From: Trichomonas vaginalis G3
Lineage: Eukaryota; Parabasalia; Trichomonadida; Trichomonadidae
Reading direction: 5' to 3'
Assembly: GCF_026262505.1 (NCBI RefSeq)
Contig: NC_067203.1
Span: 186,001 to 250,000 of the forward strand
DNA: 64,000 bases
The translations under genes were made by a program, and so were the position numbers. Under the pieces are notes generated by a model. It did not search any database. It saw only the letters and a program-made list of their open reading frames with translations, and was not told the DNA's origin. Positions 37,071 to 45,322 of the stretch are shown one piece after another. Numbering within the stretch: the stretch's first letter is position 1; each line of letters opens with the position of its first letter.

Positions 37071-38641
37071 GCATTTCTATACCATGCGTAAACTGTCATG
37101 TAAGGTGGCATGTAGTCTTTACTTTGTCCCGTTGTTTGTGTATATCCTGAAACGAAATGTGTATGGTTTCCATCTCCCTGAGTGTCACTCCAGTAACCAT
37201 TTATAGCAAACTTAACGTCGTCTTTAACATCATATCCTTTACCTTTTGTCATTCCTGACCAACCAATATATCTATGACTATGCCAACCTGCTTGAGATGT
37301 ACTTAAATCTATGTAGTGACTGTGTGCAGGTAAATTTGCACCTGAAATCGTTTTACTTCCACCTGTTTCCTTTGAAGAGTTTGCACAATACAAAAACCTG
37401 TCGACTATTTGAGTCCAAGTTCCAAAACCAAGTACTACTTCTGGTCTGGTAGAATTCATTGAAACATATAATGAGCCAACCGGGTAAATAAGATTCGGCA
37501 AAATTTGTTTAAGCACATTGAGTTCCTGTCTTAGATGCATAATACTATTGTCATTAGATATCAAAGTATCTACAAGACTTGTTGCCGGTGGTATTGTTGG
37601 ACCTTTACTTGGCAAGGTTGTGTTTAGTGTAATATCATCTGCTGTAAAAGTTGTAAAACTTGTATGTGTATGAGTCTTATCTGCTTTCTTTTCAAGGCTA
37701 ACGTTTAAGTCTGTTATTTCAGATATAGAATGTGTATGTCCAACGTCACTTTTCCTGTTTAAGGTTTCTTGTAAGTTTGTAATATTTGCAATGGTATGTG
37801 TATGTCCAACGGCACTTTTCCTGTTTAAGGTTTCTTGCAAGTTTGTAATATTTGCAATGGTATGTGTATGTCCAACGGCACTTTTCCTGTTTAAGGTTTC
37901 TTGCAAGTTTGTAATATTTGCAATGGTATGTGTATGTCCAACGGCACTTTTCCTGTTTAAGGTTTCTTGTAAGTTTGTAATATTTGCAATGGTATGTGTA
38001 TGTCCAACGGCACTTTTCCTGTTTAAGGTTTCTTGTAAGTTTGTAATATTTGCAATGGTATGTGTATGTCCAACGGCACTTTTCCTGTTTAAGGTTTCTT
38101 GTAAGTTTGTAATATCAGATATAGAATGTGTATGAGTCTTATCTGCTTTTGTCTCTAATGTTTCCTTAAGACTTGGTATTTGGTTAATATAATGTGTATG
38201 AGTCTTTTTAGAATATTCGTTTTCAGCTCTTGTCACTTCACTTGACATTTTATTGTCAACATATGTTTTGTCTGCTAGTTCAGGATGAGTATGTTCTTTT
38301 GTTGCATAAGCATTGTTAGCTCTTTCTTCTTCTTTTGCTATTTCATCGTCTACATATTCTTTGTCAGCTTTGTTGTCAACATCTGCTTTCAAAAGAAGTT
38401 CATTTATAGGTTTCTCGTTTAAAGTTCCTTTTGTTGGATTTATACAGACAGTATTGTTCTTCTTGTCTTGAAATAGAAACTCATCTGTTAAAGGGTTTAA
38501 TGTCAGTTTTAAGTTTCCTTCTTTCAATGACTCAGATATCTTAGAATAGTTTGAAAAGTTTGTTGTGTTCTTATTTAGAGCTTGCATAATGAGTTGTCGG
38601 TTGTGTTGTATTTCTCTCATAGACGCTGTTTCATTTGACAT
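37067..38641 (-). CDS. Tail-fibre-like protein with repeat shaft
   Basis: 524 aa, open. N-terminal anchoring part (MSNETASMREIQHNRQLIMQ), then segments with DNKADKEYVDDE and KTHTH, then five to six 22-residue units with GHTHTIANITNLQETLNRKS (nucleotides 37740-38130), then a head with YPVGSLYVSMNSTRP, LGFGTWTQIVDRFLYC and GANLPAHSHYIDLS. The head reads like the phage tail-collar/fibre tip domain, and the shaft like trimeric fibre repeats. Most likely the attachment fibre of the virion. Shaft length differs from copy B. Confidence 0.75.
   Translation of the reverse strand: MSNETASMREIQHNRQLIMQALNKNTTNFSNYSKISESLKEGNLKLTLNPLTDEFLFQDKKNNTVCINPTKGTLNEKPINELLLKADVDNKADKEYVDDEIAKEEERANNAYATKEHTHPELADKTYVDNKMSSEVTRAENEYSKKTHTHYINQIPSLKETLETKADKTHTHSISDITNLQETLNRKSAVGHTHTIANITNLQETLNRKSAVGHTHTIANITNLQETLNRKSAVGHTHTIANITNLQETLNRKSAVGHTHTIANITNLQETLNRKSAVGHTHTIANITNLQETLNRKSDVGHTHSISEITDLNVSLEKKADKTHTHTSFTTFTADDITLNTTLPSKGPTIPPATSLVDTLISNDNSIMHLRQELNVLKQILPNLIYPVGSLYVSMNSTRPEVVLGFGTWTQIVDRFLYCANSSKETGGSKTISGANLPAHSHYIDLSTSQAGWHSHRYIGWSGMTKGKGYDVKDDVKFAINGYWSDTQGDGNHTHFVSGYTQTTGQSKDYMPPYMTVYAWYRNA
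37740..38130. repeat. 66-bp tandem repeats in the fibre gene
   Basis: Five units starting near 37783, 37849, 37915, 37981 and 38047, nearly identical to each other, flanked by two diverged units. Each encodes 22 residues, so the frame is kept when the number changes. Confidence 0.9.
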
Positions 38642-38659
38642 TTTTATTATAGATAAAAT

Positions 38660-39508
38660 ATGCTTCCAATAGAAAAAGAAAATTCTAGAGTTGCTACAAC
38701 TAAACCATTAGATGAACTTTTTACTAATGTCGGTCAAAAGTTTGAGACAGATACCGTAAAGCATGAAGGCTATCGTTTTGACTACCCATTAAGATGGTTA
38801 AGAGACCCATCTGTCACAAAAGCTATTGGCTTTCGAAGAATAAAGTTTGTGTCTGTAGAAGATAAAAGTTTTCCATTTATTGTAAGGTTTCATATAGATT
38901 ATACATCTGAAGGGCAACGAAAAATGTGGGAAGAAATTGAGCTAATACAAGTTGACCTCTCATCTTCTCTACAGGCTGCATTAAAAAATATAGAAGATAA
39001 AATAAATTCATGTTATGCAAAATATGCTGATGAATATGCGAATACCAATAGCACACTTTATGTGAGAATTGTATATGACAAACAAAATTCACAAGTGTCA
39101 TTTCAAATCTACGAAGACAATCCAAATAAAGACGAACAAATATATACAGAATTCACTGCAATGTCATGGTATTATTTGCAAAGAATGTTAAATCAGAAAG
39201 TTGAACCTCCTTTAGCAAATATCTACAGTCGATATGCAAGAGATGAACCATATTTATTTAAAGATGTTTTCGACCAAGATGCTGTGATAGTTCATGCTTC
39301 ATTTTCTGGCGCCCAAAACTCTTTCTTATGCTTGGCAAATGACTTTTACGAAAAACCTACAAAGTTATACGAACCACCAAGTGGAAGTATTTCAGACTTT
39401 CAAGTATGGTTTACTACAGATGGAAGAAAAAGAATAATTCCATTATACCATGCGTTTTACTTAGAACTTAGTTTCATATACAACTACTATCGAACGATAA
39501 AAATATAA
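38660..39508 (+). CDS. Conserved Polinton structural-type protein, paralogue 2 in C
   Basis: 282 aa, open. Shares FDYPLRWLRDPSVTKAIGFR, SFSGAQNSFLCLANDFYE and SDFQVWFTTDGRKRIIPLYH with the paralogue at 31726-32586. Divergent from the fibre gene with an 18-bp gap holding the motif TTTTTATTATAGATAAAATG. The fibre next to it suggests it could be the vertex or fibre-base protein. Confidence 0.65.
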   Translation: MLPIEKENSRVATTKPLDELFTNVGQKFETDTVKHEGYRFDYPLRWLRDPSVTKAIGFRRIKFVSVEDKSFPFIVRFHIDYTSEGQRKMWEEIELIQVDLSSSLQAALKNIEDKINSCYAKYADEYANTNSTLYVRIVYDKQNSQVSFQIYEDNPNKDEQIYTEFTAMSWYYLQRMLNQKVEPPLANIYSRYARDEPYLFKDVFDQDAVIVHASFSGAQNSFLCLANDFYEKPTKLYEPPSGSISDFQVWFTTDGRKRIIPLYHAFYLELSFIYNYYRTIKI

Positions 39509-39512
39509 CTTT

Positions 39513-39755
39513 TTAATACGGTTGAGGTGTTGGATTTGGTTGCCAACTAGACTGTGGTGCAGGTTCAGGCTGTTGTATAACAGGAGCTTGTTCTTCTGGT
39601 TGAGGGTCTTTAGGTATAATACCAACAAACCGACCTACTCTTTTACCAATATTTTTGACTCCGTTCCAAATTCCTCTTCCGACAGATTTTATTCCATTCC
39701 ATATACCTCTTCCAACTCTTCTGAAGAAGTTTCCAATACTACTGAAGAAACCCAT
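39513..39755 (-). CDS. 80-aa amphipathic protein (pVI-like layout), copy C
   Basis: Open, starts MGFFSSIGNFFRRVGRGIWN. Two VGRGIWNG units and KNIGKRVGRFVG give a basic amphipathic helix; the tail is Pro/Gln-rich. It differs from the B copy (13943-14185) at only a few residues. The stop lies four bases from the end of the convergent structural gene. Confidence 0.6.
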   Translation of the reverse strand: MGFFSSIGNFFRRVGRGIWNGIKSVGRGIWNGVKNIGKRVGRFVGIIPKDPQPEEQAPVIQQPEPAPQSSWQPNPTPQPY

Positions 39756-39773
39756 TTTACTAGTAGTAAAAAT

Positions 39774-40136
39774 CTAATGTCCGCCTAGTCTCTTACGTTT
39801 CCTGTTGAGTTCCATAGCATTCTTTAACTGGAGCTCATACATTCTGTTTCTCCTCTGGTAGAAAACATATTCTGGGTCAACTCCTGTGTTCGAGTCATCT
39901 GCATAAAGTTGTTTATATCCCACTTCAGGGTTTGTATAAAACTCTTTCCATCTCATATTTGCATACCATGGTAGCAAACCTAACGCAGCGTCATTTGACA
40001 TGGCAGTTTGCATTTGTACATCTGTTGGCACTTGACCATAGTTTGCCATTGCAGTTTGTATTCTAACTTCATTTGGAATATTCTCTGGGTTTGGTTGTCC
40101 AGGTTGCTGTGCATTCGCTAAGTTCTGTGCGTCCAT
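39774..40136 (-). CDS. Gln/Asn-rich 120-aa Polinton protein
   Basis: Open, starts MDAQNLANAQQPGQPNPENI. Two TAMANYGQ / TAMSNDAA units, then WYANMRWKEFYTNPEVGYKQ and a basic tail (NRKRKRLGGH). The motif TATTTTTATCTAATATTAAATG abuts the start. Function unknown; the surrounding genes suggest virion assembly. Confidence 0.6.
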   Translation of the reverse strand: MDAQNLANAQQPGQPNPENIPNEVRIQTAMANYGQVPTDVQMQTAMSNDAALGLLPWYANMRWKEFYTNPEVGYKQLYADDSNTGVDPEYVFYQRRNRMYELQLKNAMELNRKRKRLGGH

Positions 40137-40159
40137 TTAATATTAGATAAAAATATCTC

Positions 40160-40291
40160 TTACGAGTACATATACTGAACATTTGCAGGCATTGGTTCAT
40201 CTTCATATTCTCTGTACTTTTCTGCCACGTCAAATAAATAAATGACACAATGGAAAAAAACTAAAACTAACAATCCGATTTCAAACCACAT
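40160..40291 (-). CDS. 43-aa single-pass membrane peptide, copy C
   Basis: Starts MWFEIGLLVLVFFHCVIYLF. One N-terminal membrane helix and a charged tail (EKYREYEDEPMPANVQYMYS). Overlaps the methyltransferase end by 25 bp. The B copy is also open, with conservative changes, which supports selection on the peptide. Confidence 0.55.
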   Translation of the reverse strand: MWFEIGLLVLVFFHCVIYLFDVAEKYREYEDEPMPANVQYMYS

Positions 40292-41094
40292 TTACTTACT
40301 AATAAAATTTCTTTGTTATGACACTTTCTCCAGTTTATAGGACCTCTCTCATGTTCTATCTTGTCATATCTAAACTCATAGTCGTTTATATCTTCTAGCC
40401 ATTTCATGACACTTTCTAAACCACTTTTATCGGATGTAAAGTAAAAGCATGGATGGTTATGTATAACGTCTAAAGTTTCTAAAGAGTCTCTCAAAGTCCA
40501 GTCTACTTGGTATTGAAAATCCCATGTGTTATAGAACGGCGGGTCTACTATAAAGAAAACATTTTCCTTGTCTTTATATTTTTCATACAACTCTGTCCAA
40601 TGACATCTCACAAACTCTATACCCTCAATATATTTTTCTATGTCCTCTTTGAAAACATTTGTATAGTTAAGATATAAAACTTTTGACATAAGTGTTTCAA
40701 TGTCATGAACTCTTATAGAACCACTATATAATAGTCTAGCAGATATACTATCCCAGTCTATATATTCTGCTTTTTTCAAAACCTCTCTCACAATATTTTT
40801 CTTATCTAATGGTATACGTTCCATCTTACCTATAGGTATCTTTTCTTTCAACTCTTTCAATATATTGTTTGTGTCTGGTATATGTTTGAGACGGTCCATA
40901 TAGTTGTCGAAGTCATTGCATATAATCTTTGAGTCTGGGAATATTGTATGACATAAATGGGATATATAGAAACTTCCACCGAACAAATCTACAAATGTTA
41001 GACCATTCGGTAGTTTCTTAAGTTCTCTCAATATAATATCTTTACATCTACTCTTATTTCCAAAGAACGGTAACGGAGGTTTTGTAAAATTCAT
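40267..41094 (-). CDS. D12-class adenine DNA methyltransferase
   Basis: 275 aa, open. KPPLPFFGNKSRCKDIILRE (residues 4-23), TFVDLFGGSFYISHL (about 33-47) and VFFIVDPPFYNTW (about 179-191) are the SAM-binding and DPPY-type catalytic motifs of Dam-like N6-adenine methyltransferases. The late HPCFYFTSDKSGLES segment also fits. It is the first gene from the right tip. In this setting it may mark element DNA or protect it; target site unknown. Confidence 0.85.
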   Translation of the reverse strand: MNFTKPPLPFFGNKSRCKDIILRELKKLPNGLTFVDLFGGSFYISHLCHTIFPDSKIICNDFDNYMDRLKHIPDTNNILKELKEKIPIGKMERIPLDKKNIVREVLKKAEYIDWDSISARLLYSGSIRVHDIETLMSKVLYLNYTNVFKEDIEKYIEGIEFVRCHWTELYEKYKDKENVFFIVDPPFYNTWDFQYQVDWTLRDSLETLDVIHNHPCFYFTSDKSGLESVMKWLEDINDYEFRYDKIEHERGPINWRKCHNKEILLVSKCGLKSDC

Positions 41095-41287
41095 TTATAT
41101 ATAATAATAAAAATGTTTTTTTCCTGAAAAGTGACAGAAAAGTGACAAAACATGAAAACATATATAATTTGTGAAAAGCGACACATTATATAATTTTTCG
41201 ACCCAGAAGAAGGCTTCTTCCCAGAAGCAATGGAGGAAGAAGAAGAGTCCTCCGAATTCACACCAGAAGACTAACAATTTTCCGAAT

Positions 41288-41356
41288 AAAAACTTCATTT
41301 ATACTAAACATCTTCAGGGCTAGAGGGCGCAACGCGCCTGGAAGCCCCACTTACCT
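41288..41356. repeat. Right tip of Polinton C
   Basis: Inverse of the left tip over about 65 bp (AACTTCATTTATACTAAACA then CTTCAGGGCTAGAGGGCGC). Nested hairpin 41317-41348 with GGGCT/AGCCC outer and GGCGC/GCGCC inner arms. Between this and the methyltransferase (41140-41290) a short forward frame ends EEEEESSEFTPED, an acidic remnant not present in B. Confidence 0.8.
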
Positions 41357-43200
41357 GACCTATTAAGTTCGATAATATATAGTTTTTTTTTATTTTAAAA
41401 TTGAATGCATACAACATTGCTCCTCTGGAGTGAATTAATTAGTTCCAACTTTTTCAAGATTCTACAGTGTAATATGCTCCTTGGAATGTCTCTTGCATGA
41501 ATGTTTTTGTTTACCATCTAAAGAATTAAGATTTGAGATACAATAATCTTTGGAAAAGTAGAGGATACAACAATAAAGTATGTTCTTTCGATACATGATA
41601 TCATTTTGTTACAAAAATATTCTTACTTACTCATGATTCAAAAAAAAAGGTTGCAGACATACTAAAATGTTATTTATGTGGCTTGTATTTACTAGCATAT
41701 GTAATTTGGTGCTAACGTATACCATCAATTTCATTATAACACAGACATATATATTACTATTAGAATTTTATTTTAATTCAATGATAAAATCAAACATTCC
41801 TTTTTGAAAATCGTTCTATCTTGTTATTATCTTTGAATGCTGCATCAAGAACTAACAATTTACAATTTTTATTCAAATTATAATATAAAATTATAGCATA
41901 TTGGTTTTCAAAGTATGTTTGCTAAAAGTAATTGCGCTTATCGTTTACCCCCGCATTAACACATATAAATTTGTATTAAAAAATGATATCAAATCAAAAA
42001 TATGGCTTCCTTGCTAAGAAAAGCGTCAAATTTATTATGTTTCTCCTTAGCCGAAAGTGTATAAATTGGCAGTTAGATTTATAGTATCCTAACTGTTTTT
42101 TGTAAAGTTCGTCATATCTTTAATGGTACTATTTCAGCGTGTACAATGAATACAAAAATTCTAAGAGTGCCACATAAAATAGTACTTTAGACTTGAGTTA
42201 ATGCTACCAAGCAAATGTTAAAAAGATGACTTTAGTGTTTTGATAATCAAAGATTAAAATCATTATTGTCTAAATCAATAATCATAACGACAGAAGTTAA
42301 TGTTTTTTCATCAGTGCTTTAAATCCACTTTTAAAAGTATACCTCAAAAATCAAAATATCAAAAAAAATCTAGTTTTTATGAATCTAAAGCTTTCTATAG
42401 TTCACATGCAAAAACCTTTAGTTTTATACTTTTTTATGGTTTTCATGAGACAAAAAGTTATGATTTAATAATTATTTTTAATTTTCCGCTGTTATCAACA
42501 TAGATGACAACTTCATACACTTAGTTATCTAATATCTTGACTATTACACTCCTTAACCCCCAACATTCAAACAAAAACCTTTACGGATGCCTAATATGAA
42601 ATTTTCTTTTTTAAAAGACATTTCTATCAATAAATTATTTCTGGTAGTTAGACAAAGACCATTTTCTAAGTTGTTCAGAACTGTTTTCGTGCAAATTATC
42701 TATGAATGGGCTTAACAAGTTTAATCTGAAAGTTATTTCCAAAACAGAAATGCATATACAATCAAAAGAATATATATTTATGCCAATAATTGATGCTGAT
42801 GTGGTTTTGCAATTTTACAGTTATTCACATATCATTATGCATTAAATTTTCATATTTGCTTATTTTTCTATCTTTTATCTTATGTATGATGAATTTCATA
42901 ACTATTGGATATGATTTCATCATTCATATTGCATATTTCCATTTTGAAATTTTAGGAATCTTCAATTTTGGATGGATGTTTATAAAGTAGCTGTTGTAAA
43001 TGGAATTTAAATTAGTAGTGACAACATTTGGTCATAACAAAATTGTATCTTGTCGATTACAAAAAATTAATTTCAAAATAATTTCTACAAGTGAAGCAAA
43101 AAGATATTAAATATCATTACCAATTCTATTCTAGTATGAAATTATAGAAAATATTAAGTTTATTTTATTCAGATTGGTCTGACATTCTCTCAAAAAGTTA
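41357..43200. other. AT-rich spacer right of Polinton C
   Basis: I see no gene, RNA or repeat. Short open frames near 42300 and 42790 are Phe/Ile/Ser-rich and look like chance in T-rich DNA. Confidence 0.5.
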
Positions 43201-43884
43201 ATGAATGTTGGATTCTATATTCCTCTCTCAGACATCAACGAACTTAAAAAGAAGATTGAAGAACTTGAAATTGAAATAAAAGGAGACCGAGAAACGTTTT
43301 TAGTTAAATTTAATCAAGATATTCGAAAACAAATTTACAAAAGATCATTTGAAACTGATGTTCAGGTATTCCCGTATACAGGAACCGGAAAAATGCATAT
43401 GTATAAAGCCTACCTAGAAGACTTAGACGCAATAAAGGCTGAAATGCGCAGAAGTCTGTTGAATAAGAATATTGGAAGAAAAACAAAGGAAATAGAAGAA
43501 GACAACGATGATCACCAAGACAGAACTTACTGGAATACAGAATTTCCGGAACATGTTCCTGAATTTACAAGAAATATTATACATACTATTAATGGAAAAC
43601 ATTTGTAGAAAAGATAAAAGAGGTTATAGATATGGATGTGAAAGTGAATTGGTAGATTTGGCATTCTTAATACATAGCAAATCACCAGCAGCATATGATG
43701 TTCTCTTGGAATTTTGTTTACCTTTTCCTACGCTTGTAACATTGTACAATAGGTTTTCATGAAGACATAAATGAATATGAAAACAGTTTTTAAACATGCT
43801 GAGCTTATTCCGCGAATGTTAGAAAGCATGAACTATCACGTAGAAAATACACCTGAATATGAATGGACAATAGCAATAGATGCA
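43201..43884 (+). pseudogene. Transposase 5' part (possibly P-element/THAP9-like), cut by Polinton D
   Basis: Coding region starting MNVGFYIPLSDINELKKKIE with a coiled-coil start, then SELVDLAFLIHSKSPAAYDV and EFCLPFPTLVTLYNRF, then YEWTIAIDA where the Polinton D tip begins. The SPAAYDVLLEFCLPFPT pattern recalls the SPKAY...LPLPS region of P-element and THAP9 transposases, and the Asp in AIDA could be the first catalytic residue. The frame is shifted twice (around 43600 and 43760), so it was decaying. Family assignment is tentative. Confidence 0.4.
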
Positions 43885-44112
43885 AGTTAGTATACATATC
43901 ATGGGTACGGAGGCACTGCGCGCCTCCTTACCCATTATATGTGAATTTGACACTTTACAAAACCGCTAACGTATATTTTACAACACAAACACAAACACTA
44001 ACTTAACCTTAAATATTTACAAAGCCGCCAACCACTTCACTTCACTAACATTTTCGCTAACGACTTCACTAATGAAAAAATAAACGTTCTCACTAACGTT
44101 CCCACTAATGTT
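43885..44112. repeat. Terminal inverted repeat of Polinton D (left tip)
   Basis: Hairpin at 43901-43935 (ATGGGTA/TACCCAT and GGAGG/CCTCC arms), then TTTGACACTTTACAAAACCG and CTAACGTATATTTTACAACA, then degenerate CACTAACG-type short repeats. Matches A and E in order and content. Confidence 0.85.
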
Positions 44113-44113
44113 C

Positions 44114-44440
44114 TCATTTACAAAAGTATTGCAGCGCTTCCCATTGCTGTGCTTCACACAATAGTTCATATTCTTCAGTATCGCTGCTGTCACTCCAATC
44201 GTCAGAGTCAAAGTCACTGTCAAAATAAATGTTAGTAAGTTTTGACAAAGCTAATGAAACACGCTTACCGTTTGTATCTATTGCTTTTATATATCTCCCA
44301 TTATGTTTGTTGTCATAAACGCTCAAACTAACTTTACCCTTTCTCCCTCGTATCTGATAGAATGTATTTTCACGAGGAACGAAGAACAAATTCTTGAACT
44401 CATGACCGTTGTAGTTTGTTATCTCAATAGTTTTCGTCAT
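44114..44440 (-). CDS. Tip-proximal variable Polinton protein, D version
   Basis: 108 aa, open, starts MTKTIEITNYNGHEFKNLFF. Same slot and faint same pattern as 6623-6907 in A, but overall very different and with a longer acidic tail (FDSDFDSDDWSDSSDTEEYE). Since the DNA on both sides is nearly the same as in A, a gene swap is likely. Function unknown. Confidence 0.6.
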   Translation of the reverse strand: MTKTIEITNYNGHEFKNLFFVPRENTFYQIRGRKGKVSLSVYDNKHNGRYIKAIDTNGKRVSLALSKLTNIYFDSDFDSDDWSDSSDTEEYELLCEAQQWEALQYFCK

Positions 44441-44454
44441 TTATATAAAAATTA

Positions 44455-44560
44455 ATGATATCACCACCCTCACACGTATGAAAACATAGCACAAAAATAA
44501 ATTTAGGTGAAGTGGTGAGATCTAACCTCTTTTTTCACCTGTTTTTTCACCCTGTTGAAT
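44455..44560. repeat. Palindromic GAGGTGA module, copy D
   Basis: Runs from ATGATATCACCACCCTCACA through TTTAGGTGAAGTGGTGAGAT to TTTTTCACCTGTTTTTTCAC. Equivalent to 6476-6580 in A and 60340-60435 in E. One arm of the central palindrome has a single change here (CTAACC for CTCACC). Confidence 0.7.
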
Positions 44561-45097
44561 TCATTGCTTTATAACTCTCTTCCTTGGTTTCTTTTTAGTT
44601 GCTTTCTTCACGTCTGTCTCCAGCTTGACTGTCTTTCTTCTTCGGCCGTAATGATACCAGTTACTTCCACCAGTCAATGGGTCAAATGGTCTTTCGTAAG
44701 GGTTTCCATACATTCCATAGGGACCATACGGAAGAACTGCTGGTGGAAGTTGTGGAGAAGAAACATTTTCTTTAGTTCCATCGACTCTATTTAAATGCAT
44801 TGTTTCACCTTTCATCTGGTCATTAAAGTCTTTTGCGTGTTTTGCAAACTCATCGTCCTTTCCTAAAGCATTTTCTGACTCAGTAGCAACCAAATTGGAT
44901 GCTTTATTTATGAGCCCTATTTTATTTAATCTTAACTTCTTTGCAACCCAGCCTCCAATCTTTCCTTTATTTGCATCTAATGTCTTCGAAACCCTTCCTC
45001 CACTCATTTTATTTACTGCGTCATAAGCTCCAAGTGCTTTTGCTCCAAATGCTAATGCTTTTGTTCCCATTGCGCCTAAAGCTGCCCAAGCTACCAT
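44561..45097 (-). CDS. 178-aa basic virion-type protein
   Basis: Open, starts MVAWAALGAMGTKALAFGAK, an Ala/Gly-rich amphipathic helix. The middle has GGWVAKKLRLNKIGLINKAS, then Pro/Gly/Tyr-rich YGPYGMYGNPYERPFDPLTG, then a basic tail KKATKKKPRKRVIKQ. The layout (membrane-active helix, basic tail) fits an internal capsid protein. Its ATG directly follows the stop of the next gene upstream (TAA-ATG). Confidence 0.6.
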   Translation of the reverse strand: MVAWAALGAMGTKALAFGAKALGAYDAVNKMSGGRVSKTLDANKGKIGGWVAKKLRLNKIGLINKASNLVATESENALGKDDEFAKHAKDFNDQMKGETMHLNRVDGTKENVSSPQLPPAVLPYGPYGMYGNPYERPFDPLTGGSNWYHYGRRRKTVKLETDVKKATKKKPRKRVIKQ

Positions 45098-45322
45098 TTA
45101 CACCATATTAAAATCATCTCTCTTCAATATTATCTCATAAAAGTTCTCGTTACTGGAGAAAGTCAATGAAACATAAACATTCTCACGGGCTTCGCCCTCA
45201 CCGCTTTGCGGTCTATCTAACTTCTTTCTTATATCATCTATACGCTTCAAAATGTCTGAACAATTGCTAACATCTTCTACAACAGTTATTTCATCATGAA
45301 TGACCTTCAAGAACAAGCTCAT
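45098..45322 (-). CDS. 74-aa small Polinton protein
   Basis: Open, starts MSLFLKVIHDEITVVEDVSN, with DIRKKLDRPQSGEGEARENV and a final beta segment. No gap to either neighbour. A small GC-rich hairpin (GGGC-GAA-GCCC) lies within its coding region. Function unknown. Confidence 0.55.
   Translation of the reverse strand: MSLFLKVIHDEITVVEDVSNCSDILKRIDDIRKKLDRPQSGEGEARENVYVSLTFSSNENFYEIILKRDDFNMV

Larger units (their letters stand above)
18735..41356. mobile_element. Polinton copy C (family 2), both tips present
   Basis: About 22.6 kb between matching inverted tips (left from 18735, right to 41356; about 70 bp of clear match including a nested hairpin). The family call rests on protein-primed-type DNA polymerase B, RVE integrase, major capsid and penton-like genes, and an A32-type ATPase. 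It also carries SF3 primase-helicase, tail-fibre-like protein, adenine methyltransferase and KilA-N genes. I find no clear target-site duplication. The element looks complete in extent but has roughly eight to ten breaks, mainly in the capsid, polymerase and accessory genes, so it is a recent but dead copy. I recognise no adenain-type protease. Confidence 0.88.

Noticed and set aside
37791-38135. Forward-strand frame of 114 aa opposite the fibre gene
   Set aside because: Antisense reading of the 66-bp shaft repeats.
42300-42990. Two short forward frames in the spacer right of Polinton C
   Set aside because: Phe/Ile-rich chance frames in T-rich DNA without a start motif or homology.
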